Shown: one piece after another, positions 56,740 through 64,000 of the stretch
Position numbering within the stretch: the first letter of the stretch is position 1
How the letters are laid out: every line of letters begins with the position of its first letter
Source of the DNA: Panicum virgatum
Taxonomy: Eukaryota > Streptophyta > Magnoliopsida > Poales > Poaceae
Reading direction: 5' to 3'
NCBI RefSeq assembly: GCF_016808335.1
Contig: NC_053153.1
Location: forward strand, 25,530,090 to 25,594,089
DNA: 64,000 nt
The notes under the pieces: model-generated
What the model saw: the letters and a program-made list of their open reading frames with translations, nothing else
What the model was told of the DNA's origin: nothing
Database searches by the model: none
Made by a program: the position numbers and the translations under genes

Positions 56740-57528
56740 ATTTATTCTACTGGCAACTGGCACCTATTGATTTTCATTTCAGCAATCTGCTCTAATCTTA
56801 GAATATCAAATTCTACGATTTATTCTATTGATTTTGGTATGCATTATTCAAAATTTTGCCTAAATCGTAAATTTGCTTCAAGATTGTTGCTATTGTTATT
56901 TTTTTTGTGCCGACTGCCACGGGGTAGTTCCCTGATTTTGTAAATTCTGCTTTGAATGAAATTATTGGGTTGAGTTTTTCTTAGCCCCCACTAACTATTA
57001 AAAAGAAGATCCGGTTTCATTATTGCTACTTTGCCCATAGGGTGCAAACTTCATTTTTCACTGATAATAAATTATGCTGGTTGGAAAGTTTAGCGGTAGC
57101 AGTCCACATGAAAAAAGAACAAAAAAAGAAAAAGGAAAAGCTACGAGGGAGGAAGAGCTGGTCAGTGCACGAGGCACGTAGAATAGAAACTATCGGAGAG
57201 CGAAGGCAGGCAGAAATCCCCTAAAAACAAAAAATACCAACAATTTACTTCATAAAAGTATATTAAACTATGAATTAAATCTCTCAGTTGTTCCTGTTTT
57301 ATTCCCATATCCAAACAGGGAGGAGAGTAAGAGAGCATGCCAGTCTAATCCTTATTGGCTGGTTCGGGAAAAAAAAACTCATTATTCGTGATCATTATAG
57401 AGTTAATAATAGTAACTAGCATTCACTAGACATAAATCGGGAACTGCATACCGGAAGTCGTATGCACTGGAATTTTGATATTAGCAGCAAACCGCTCACT
57501 CGCTCAGACTTGACATGAAAACACCTTA
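56740..57528. other. Intergenic, nothing recognised
   Basis: AT-rich sequence with a short A-rich stretch near 57110-57145. No gene is supported. Confidence 0.5.
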
Positions 57529-57771
57529 GCCCTTGTTTAGATGTATAAATTTTTGGTTGTAAAACACTGTAACATTTTCGTTTGTATTTGTTAATTATTG
57601 TCATACTATGGGTTAACTAGATTCAAAAGATTCGTCTCGTAAATTATAGACAAATTGTGTAATTAGCTATTTTATTTAGCTATATTTAATACTTCATGCA
57701 TACGTTCAAAGATTCGATGTGATGGGGAATCTTGTAAAGTTTTGGAATTTTGAAGGCATCTAAACAAAGGG
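57529..57771. mobile_element. Tourist-like MITE (243 bp) downstream of the second SDR gene
   Basis: The ends gcccttgtttagatg and catctaaacaaaggg are inverted repeats flanked by TTA (57526-57528 and 57772-57774). It shares the ttcgtctcg word with the MITE at 25616-25910 and probably belongs to the same family. It ends 118 bp beyond the SDR stop codon and may reach into its 3' UTR. Confidence 0.88.
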
Positions 57772-57889
57772 TTAGATGGAGTTACATAGTATTAAAAAAG
57801 TGGAACAAAAATCAACTTATTACACTGCTCTTGACACACGGTAGGTGTCAGTGTGTCGCCTCTTAATGGAATTTGAACACCTTCCTCGC

Positions 57890-58672
57890 TTAGACGAAGC
57901 CGCCATTGACCCTGATGACCTGGCCGTTCACCCACGCCGCTGCGTCGCTCGCCAGGAACGCCACCACCGGCGCCACGTCCGTGGTCTCGGCGATGCGCCC
58001 CATGGAGTGCTGCTCCACCCGCCGCAGGAACGCCTCGTCCTTCCCGGCCAGGAATAGCTCGGTGCGCACGGGGCCCGGCGCGACCACGTTCGCGGTGACC
58101 CCCTTGGCCGCCACCTCCTTGGCCAGGATCCTCGTCATGGCCTCCACGGCGGCGTTGGTCGCCGTGTACGCCGCGTAGCCCGGCAGGAGCGTGCCCACGA
58201 TGGACGACGAGAACGTGACGATGCGGCCGCCGCTGTTGGCTGGGATGCGGCTCGCCGCCTCGCGGCACACGAGGAACGTCCCGCGCACGTTCACCGCGAA
58301 CATGGCGTCGAAGTCCTCGACGGCGGTGTCCGCGAGCGCCGGGTACTTGGCGTTGAGGAGGCCCGCGCAGGCCACCACGATGTGCGGCGGGGACCCGAAC
58401 GCCTCCTCGGCTCGGTCGAAGAGGGCGCTCACGGCGGCCGGGTCCGACACGTCGGCGCGGATGGCCACGGCTCCGTGGCCGCGGGAGGCGAGCTCCGCGA
58501 CGAGCTCGTCGGCCCTCGCGGAGTTGGACGCGTAGTTGATCACGACGCGCGCGCCGAGCGCGGCGAGCTGGGAGGACACCTCGCGGCCGATCCCGCGGGA
58601 GCCGCCGGTGACGAGCGCGACGCGGCCGGCGAGCGGGAGCGGCGACGTGTTCCCAGCGCCTGCGAGTGCCAT
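57890..58672 (-). CDS. Short-chain dehydrogenase/reductase, copy 2
   Basis: A single exon of 260 aa. The start at 58672 (MALAGAGN) was chosen because the longer in-frame ORF (to 58876) would run through its own TATA box. TGGSRGIG, ACAG, FAVN, the Ser/Tyr pair and WVNGQVIRVNGG are present; the Lys of YxxxK is replaced by Asn in YTATN. Differs from copy 3 mainly in two patches (AIRADVSDPAAVSALF and FLAGKDEAFLRRVEQHS). The upstream 230 bp is almost identical to that of copy 3, while the 3' flanks differ from the stop codon on. A reductase acting on carbonyl substrates with NADP(H) is the family expectation; the substrate is unknown. Confidence 0.9.
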   Translation of the reverse strand: MALAGAGNTSPLPLAGRVALVTGGSRGIGREVSSQLAALGARVVINYASNSARADELVAELASRGHGAVAIRADVSDPAAVSALFDRAEEAFGSPPHIVVACAGLLNAKYPALADTAVEDFDAMFAVNVRGTFLVCREAASRIPANSGGRIVTFSSSIVGTLLPGYAAYTATNAAVEAMTRILAKEVAAKGVTANVVAPGPVRTELFLAGKDEAFLRRVEQHSMGRIAETTDVAPVVAFLASDAAAWVNGQVIRVNGGFV

Positions 58673-58815
58673 GGCTCCCTGGTTGCTGGCTTGGCTTGAA
58701 CCCCCTCGCGGTGTCACGCAGGCAACTGGCAAATTGGCCCTGTCACTTGTGCTCGTGTCTGCTTTTGTGTCGGCTCGATTTTGCCGTGCACCACGCTGCG
58801 ACGAGATGGCCGTGG

Positions 58816-58823
58816 ATTTATAT
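58816..58823 (-). promoter_or_regulatory. TATA box of the second SDR gene
   Basis: Minus-strand ATATAAAT lies about 144 bp upstream of the start codon, at the same relative position as in copy 3. Confidence 0.7.
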
Positions 58824-58959
58824 GGTCTACTAGGTACGCGCGGAACGGTGGAACGTGACATAGGGTGTGACATCATGTGTCGTCTCGTTGACTCGGTCGA
58901 TCTAGGTTACTGCTTCGACGCGCTCCATAGTTGTCTTTCCTGAGATGACTACTAGTGGC

Positions 58960-59099
58960 ATCTGGGTTACGGTGGTTGAGACTGTAGACAGCAGGTTGGT
59001 GACGCACGAGGTGAGGATACATGGCGGGTTAGGATTTTCTGCGAGTGAACACGTTCCTCGTTAACCAAAGTGATGGAATTCAGGATAATAAAAACTAAA
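58960..59099. other. Intergenic between SDR copies 2 and 3
   Basis: Nothing recognised. Confidence 0.4.
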
Positions 59100-59102
59100 T
59101 CG

Positions 59103-59776
59103 AGAGGGCTCTCAATTTTAGCCTATCGGGAGAGCCCTCCCGATTTGTAACACATAAGCCAAGGAAGTACCAAATCAAGCCAAAAAAGTAACAAATCAAA
59201 ACACCTCTTCTTCTTCGGTGATGTATCAACTCCAGCTACCTCCTTCTCCGGCGGTGACGGATTCGGGGTTTCGGGTTGGGGGCTCTATGTCTATTGGGTC
59301 TAAAGGGGTGGTCGGGGAGGCTGACAGATTGGCGGTTGTGGTGGGTTGTGGGTGGCGAGGTCGGCAGCGATGATGCTACCGGACGGGCGGGAGGGTGGGA
59401 GGCCGCTTCAGCGATGCTGGCGGCAGGGGAACCTGGTGGAGGCGGACGCGGGGTGGGGTGGGGAGGGGCAGGGCAGGGGGAGGAGAGGGCGGTGCGAGGT
59501 CGGCGAGGGGGAGGTCCGCGGTGGGGCAGGGGCAGTCGCTGTAGTTTTGGATGCAAGGGGAGGAAGGGAGAGGGAGAGGGCAGGGGATTGAGAGGGTGGT
59601 TCTTGCCGGCGTCGGAGGCAACACTACCGGGGATGGGAAGGGTCGGCAGAGGGTGGGAGCGTGGGGCATGTAGGGGCGAGCGGAACGAGACTTTGTCACG
59701 GCCTTTTGGGGATGGCAACGGGAGAGCTCGGGACGTAGGGCTCTCGACTGATTCTTATCGGGAGAGCCCTCTCCCC
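59103..59776. mobile_element. Element with hairpin at each end (GGGCTCTC...GAGAGCCC)
   Basis: Near 59106-59145 and again near 59736-59775 the same hairpin motif occurs: agggctctc, a 14-16 base spacer containing tatcg, then ggagagccct. The DNA between is GC-rich at the centre (59270-59690), with a Pro/Arg-rich ORF in most frames that I take as noncoding. It may be a non-autonomous DNA transposon; no target duplication could be fixed. Confidence 0.4.
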
Positions 59777-60035
59777 GTAGAAACCTCCATTCAGGCAGTT
59801 GCTACGTCGCAGTCCTTCGCATGTTAAGTTCAGATATGCACAAAACGAAGATGCAGACCGACTCCAAAACGTTAAGCTACTATGTATGCATGCACCGATC
59901 ATTTCACCTCAAAGCTAGGCCGAAGTTATTTACTTCAACATGGATGTAAGATAGCCTATGGCATTAGTGAACTTGGGTCAAATCAGGCTACTTGAGTGTT
60001 GAGGGTCAAATATGGGTTTTAGCCTATTTCATATA

Positions 60036-60180
60036 CTCTCTTCGTTCCAAATTGTAGGTCATTTTAGCAAAACTAAATACATAGCTTGCTATGCATCTTG
60101 GTAAATATTATATCTAGATATATAATAAATATTATGCATATAGATTTATGAAAACAACCAACATTTTAAAATAGAGGGAG
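60036..60180. mobile_element. Stowaway MITE (145 bp)
   Basis: The ends ctctcttcgttccaaa and ...aaaatagagggag are flanked by TA (60034-60035 and 60181-60182). It has an internal AT-rich foldback and the same family signature as 17006 and 17172. Confidence 0.82.
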
Positions 60181-60504
60181 TATATTGATAGAAGTTCGGC
60201 TGCTTGCATTGGCCGAAGCTTCTCTGCTACCCGGCTGCTTTTGCTGGGGCAACTGTACGCATCGGCTTGCCCACAGTGGTGATCGTATATAATTAGTTAT
60301 ATGTGGTGTTTGATGTGCCGGATGCACAAGCAGTTGCAAGCAAGTCAAGTGTGCCTGCCTGCTGACATACATGCAATTGAAATGTGTTGAACTCTTCATC
60401 TTCTTTAGATTAAGGGAAAAATCCGGTCTTGAAAATTCACAATTGAATGTCAACAACCACATCTGGCCACAAAGCTAGAAACTTACATGAGTACTTAGAC
60501 TCCA

Positions 60505-61150
60505 AACTCTTTTTTTTTTGCAATTTAGCCTTTTTTTAAAAGATCTTACATTTGGACCTCTGGACGAACTTAATGAAAGAATGAACCCTAGGGGTCGGCG
60601 CCATATCTCATGGCACCTAGCCAAAATGTATCAGCGCCATGAGCCACGCCTAGCCAAATCATCATGACGCCATGAGCCATGGCGCCCAGGTGCCTCCCCC
60701 TATCCCTGACGTGGCGCCAACGTGGCTCGAAGCTTGGTGCCACAGATCTTGTCGTTGAGCTCAGAGCCATAGGTCACGGCGCCAAGCTCGGCACTAAGAT
60801 CTGTTGTGCCGAGTAATTATCATATAGGTTTCAATGCTAAGCAATTAACATATAGGAAGAAGGCTCAGGGAGGGAGAAGAGGGCAACATGTATATTAAAC
60901 CTCAGCCTTGTAGTCTGTGGAGCCGAGCTCGATGCCGAGATATCTGGTGCTGAGGTCACTACCATGTCGGCACCAGGTTAGCCACGTGCCAAACAGCTCG
61001 GCGCCATGAGTCACAATGCCGAGACATGTTACATTGCCGCTAGGGCTCATGACGCCGAGCCTTGGGGTCTAAATTTAAGTTTAGTTCTATTAGGGGTACA
61101 AAATGTGATTATTTTCGAAAGAAAAAGGCCAAATTGCAAAAGTAAGGGAC
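60505..61150. mobile_element. Imperfect inverted-repeat element rich in GGCGCC and gagcc words
   Basis: Left tttttgcaatttagccttttt and right aaaaaggccaaattgcaaaag are inverted repeats about 600 bp apart. Between them ggcgccatgagcc-, gccgagctcg- and aggtc-type words recur in both orientations. No ORF is convincing. Class and target duplication are unresolved. Confidence 0.45.
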
Positions 61151-62180
61151 CCCAAAGCTCCGACTAAGGAACACAAAAGATAAGAATCCTCCAACCGAGG
61201 AACACAAAAGATAAGAATAAAAGAAAGAAATAAGAAAGAAAGCATGCTTCTGCCGCCCGAACTAGTGCATCGGTTCTTTGGATTTCATCTAGATCTTTCC
61301 TTGTAGATTGAGATCCTCACGGTAATGCCTTTAAAAAGTTAAACCAAACTCATAGCACCATCATCACTGGCAATCGAGGACCAAGCTAGACATTCTCCCG
61401 AGAACCTGCACACCAAGAAGCAATGCACGGGACTGGTGATCCCTGGCAGCTCCACATGCCCATAGGGTGCCCAACAGATCCTAGAAGGGAGGGCGTCAAT
61501 CGGAGGCAAGCCCCCACAGCAGCGAGCACTAGAGGCGAAAGACGTCCCCCACCTAGAGCTCAGTCCAGTAGAAGTCGGCTCCATGCGTGCAGTCATCCCC
61601 GCATGCTGTCGGAGCCGTGGGCCACCGCCGCCGTCATAACCATGAGCCGCCGATGTCGCCCGTGGTGGCAAGGCCGAGAAACGTTCACCAATGATGCGCA
61701 AGGGGAGGACCCCGCCTGCCTTCGTTGAACCACTACGGTCTAGAGGCTTCGCGTCGCAGGCCACCAGACCCTCGCCATAGGGAGTCACGCCGCAAGTCGC
61801 TAGGGCTCCATCACAAGGAGCCTCCATCTGCCGCCGCGTCGTCTGTGCCGCCGTCGCCACCACCCACGAAACCCGATCTAGATCTAGAGGATTGGGGAGA
61901 GTGAAGCTTCCACGCCGCTGCACGAGCTTCCGTACGGCCGGCTTTGATGGTAGCGCGGCAGGCTTTGAACGGGGCGGTTAGGGTCCCGCCCCGTTGAACT
62001 CATCATCTAATGCTCGACAATATACGATTCAATCTAATTCTGTTGTCTCGGTGTCCTGATCTTTTTTATCTGCTCTTCAATATGGGGTCAGGTATGTTTT
62101 GTTGGGCTCCCCAGCCCCACTATTTGTATCATCCAGTATATCTCACTCACCTATATCCATTTGCTGCATGCAAATGACTC
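61151..62180. other. Intergenic, no supported gene
   Basis: A duplicated word (cgaggaacacaaaagataagaat-like, near 61166 and 61195) and a GC-rich block (61420-61980) with open frames on both strands. I recognise no protein and take the block as decayed repeat DNA. Confidence 0.45.
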
Positions 62181-62375
62181 AGAGCATCTCCAATAGGCTA
62201 GCTAAAATCCTAGCTAAATTTAGAGTTTTAACATGTCCGTAAAAAATAGATAGCCTCTCTCCATCCATCCCCCTCCTCCTCCGCCGAGCGAGCGAGGGGC
62301 ATGAAATACCGAGTAGGATAGCGACCTGAGGAAAAATAGACTCATCAAGGATACAGAGATTTTTGGAGATGCTCT
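62181..62375. mobile_element. MITE with AGAGCATCTCCAATAG-type terminus (195 bp)
   Basis: Inverted ends agagcatctccaa and ttggagatgctct, with gctagctaaaatcctagctaaat inside. The terminus resembles the element at 40665. The target duplication was not resolved. Confidence 0.65.
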
Positions 62376-62940
62376 TGAGAGAACGGGCTCCAAGATGAAC
62401 CATGGGCACTTTTTGTACGTTCTTGGATTTCAGTTTCGATTAATAATTACCAACTTTCCATCATTGTTCTCAGTTATCAAGGTATGAACTTGGTATTATT
62501 CAGAACACTTTGATTCGTTTTCCTGCAGTGCAATTTCATTGTGTTTTTCTTTATAAATTGCAGCCATTAATTTGTATCACTGCAGTTCGGATTCTCATCA
62601 AAGAAATACTGCAAGCAGCATGAAAACCAGGAGCTACGTGCGAGGTTTCACCTAGTTTAAGTATAGAACTCAACCAGTTAGCAGGATCGCAGGAACCAGA
62701 TGTTTTGATTTGGCATTTATCTCATACAAATCTGATTTACAAATTAAGGATGCTGATTTTGATTTCTAGTATATAGTGGTGCTTGATCATACTAAGAATA
62801 AACAAGGTGCAAAATACAATTCAAGAATCATGGCAATAACTTCGCTACATTCGTGCTCATGCAACAACTGAATCTCGACCTTTCAGACACGATAGATGCT
62901 CGTACAACTGAAGAAGCTCTAGTGAACACCAATCTGTCTT
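62376..62940. other. 3' flank of the third SDR gene
   Basis: AT-rich sequence probably holding its 3' UTR. It is unrelated to the 3' flank of copy 2. Confidence 0.5.
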
Positions 62941-63723
62941 TTAGGCGAAGCCGCCGTTGACCCTGATGACCTGGCCGTTCACCCACGCCGCTGCGTCGCT
63001 CGCCAGGAACGCCACCACCGGCGCCACGTCCGTGGTCTCGGCGATGCGCCCCATGGAGTGCTCCTCGACCTTCCGCACGAAGGCCTCATCCTTCCCGGCA
63101 AAGAATAGCTCTGTACGCACGGGCCCCGGCGCGACCACGTTCGCGGTGACCCCCTTGGCCGCCACCTCCTTGGCCAGGATCCTCGTCATGGCCTCCACGG
63201 CGGCGTTGGTCGCCGTGTACGCCGCGTAGCCCGGCAGGAGCGTGCCCACGATGGACGACGAGAACGTGACGATGCGGCCGCCGCTGTTGGCGGGGATGCG
63301 GCTCGCTGCCTCGCGGCAGACGAGGAACGTCCCGCGCACGTTCACCGCGAACATGGCGTCGAAGTCCTCGACGGCGGTGTCCGCGAGCGCCGGGTACTTG
63401 GCGTTGAGGAGGCCCGCGCAGGCCACCACGATGTGCGGCGGGGACCCGAACGCCTCCTCGGCGCGGTCGAAGAGCACGCGCACGGCGTCCGGGTCCGACA
63501 CGTCGGCGCGGACGGCCACGGCGCCGTGGCCGCGGGAAGCGAGCTCCGCGACGAGCTCGTCGGCCCTCGCGGAGTTGGACGCGTAGTTGATCACGACGCG
63601 CGCGCCGAGCGCGGCGAGCTGGGAGGACACCTCGCGGCCGATCCCGCGGGAGCCGCCGGTGACGAGCGCGACGCGGCTGGCGAGCGGGAGCGGCGACGTG
63701 TTCCCAGCGCCTGCGAGTGCCAT
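62941..63723 (-). CDS. Short-chain dehydrogenase/reductase, copy 3
   Basis: A single exon of 260 aa, start at 63723 (MALAGAGN) for the same reason as copy 2: the longer ORF to 63927 crosses the TATA box. Glycine motif TGGSRGIG, ACAG, FAVN, Ser and Tyr are in place, with YTATN instead of YxxxK. In one patch (AVRADVSDPDAVR) it agrees with copy 1 against copy 2, which suggests copy 2 is the derived one there or that conversion has occurred. The C-terminal GGFA ends like the GGVA of copy 1. Other sequence, including the promoter, is nearly identical to copy 2. Same likely carbonyl-reductase class, substrate unknown. Confidence 0.9.
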   Translation of the reverse strand: MALAGAGNTSPLPLASRVALVTGGSRGIGREVSSQLAALGARVVINYASNSARADELVAELASRGHGAVAVRADVSDPDAVRVLFDRAEEAFGSPPHIVVACAGLLNAKYPALADTAVEDFDAMFAVNVRGTFLVCREAASRIPANSGGRIVTFSSSIVGTLLPGYAAYTATNAAVEAMTRILAKEVAAKGVTANVVAPGPVRTELFFAGKDEAFVRKVEEHSMGRIAETTDVAPVVAFLASDAAAWVNGQVIRVNGGFA

Positions 63724-63866
63724 GGCTACCTGGTTGCTGGCTTGGCTTGAACCCCCTCGCGGTGTCACGCAGGCAACTGGCAAATTGGCCCTGTCACTTG
63801 TGCTCGTGTCTGCTTTTGTGTCGGCTCGATTTTGCCGTGCACCACGCTGCGACGAGATGGCCGTGG

Positions 63867-63874
63867 ATTTATAT
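63867..63874 (-). promoter_or_regulatory. TATA box of the third SDR gene
   Basis: Minus-strand ATATAAAT about 144 bp upstream of the start codon, identical in position to copy 2. Confidence 0.7.
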
Positions 63875-64000
63875 GGTCTACTAGGCACGCGCGGAACGGT
63901 GGAACGTGACATAAGGTGTGCCATCATGTGTCATCTCGTTGACTCGGTCGATCCAAGTTGTCGATGCGCTCCTATAGGCCGTGTTTGGTTGGAATTGCAT

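Larger units (their letters stand above)
57890..58906 (-). repeat. Segmental duplication unit A (gene plus promoter), partner at 62941-63957
   Basis: Near-identical to 62941-63957 at a constant offset of 5051 bp, from the stop codon through about 230 bp upstream of the start. Similarity fades near cggtcgatc. The sequence beyond the stop codon is unrelated. Confidence 0.88.
62941..63957 (-). repeat. Segmental duplication unit B (gene plus promoter), partner at 57890-58906
   Basis: See unit A. It begins at the stop codon and fades about 230 bp upstream of the start codon. The window ends 43 bp further on. Confidence 0.88.

Noticed and set aside
58673..58876. 68-residue N-terminal extension of SDR copy 2 (and the same at 63724-63927)
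   Set aside because: The extension crosses a well-placed TATA box, so it is promoter and leader sequence, not coding.
59236..59718. 160-aa Pro-rich minus-strand ORF
   Set aside because: Low complexity inside a putative foldback element with similar open frames on the other strand.
61339..61923. 194-aa minus-strand ORF
   Set aside because: No recognised domain, GC-rich region open on both strands; more likely decayed repeat DNA.

Overview
The window is nuclear DNA from a grass, most likely a panicoid (PACMAD) species. The evidence is GC-rich first exons, intron-rich genes, and a dense mix of Tourist, Stowaway and hAT MITEs, CACTA elements, tRNA-derived SINEs, and Gypsy and Copia LTRs of grass type. 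There is no prokaryotic or organellar signature. The species cannot be named from the sequence alone.

Layout. 1-8576: 3' part of a Ty3/Gypsy element. It has a broken gag and protease on +, no reverse transcriptase or integrase, a long antisense coiled-coil ORF on -, and its 3' LTR. 9.2-12.1 kb: a LINE tail and a 1.5-kb solo LTR. 13.4-17.7 kb (+): a six-exon RABC/Rab18-type small GTPase. 18.5-26.9 kb (-): an 18-exon FluG/NodGS-type amidohydrolase-glutamine synthetase fusion with a solo LTR, MITEs and an apparent AT-AC (U12) intron. 27.9-33.7 kb: a decayed Gypsy element on -. 34.3-38.6 kb: a SINE, a CACTA element with a nested hAT, and a complete small CACTA element. 41.5-43.4 kb (-): an O-fucosyltransferase-like type II membrane protein. 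44.8-45.6 kb (+): the first of three SDR genes. 45.8-54.5 kb (-): a ten-exon ubiquitin-like/LRR gene. It carries a Copia element in an intron, a hAT MITE inside coding exon 3 and a retroposon about 0.12 kb upstream of its start. 55.7-62.4 kb: TIR and foldback elements, interrupted at 57.9-58.7 kb by the second SDR gene (-). 62.9-63.7 kb: the third SDR gene (-), a recent duplicate of the second.

The host genes are unrelated housekeeping or metabolic genes: vesicle or lipid-droplet traffic, nitrogen or signalling metabolism, glycosylation, carbonyl reduction and LRR scaffolding. They do not form a pathway. What joins the window together is transposon activity acting on genes. Exon structures were derived by hand from splice sites, reading phase and remembered family sequences. 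They close without frame errors: 216 aa for RABC, 842 aa for FluG, and 374 aa for the Ubl-LRR protein once the MITE is set aside.

No new multi-gene system is evident. The strongest leads are the AT-AC intron, the exon-interrupting hAT MITE, the Lys-to-Asn change in the catalytic tetrad of all three SDRs, and the non-autonomous Gypsy element with its antisense ORF.
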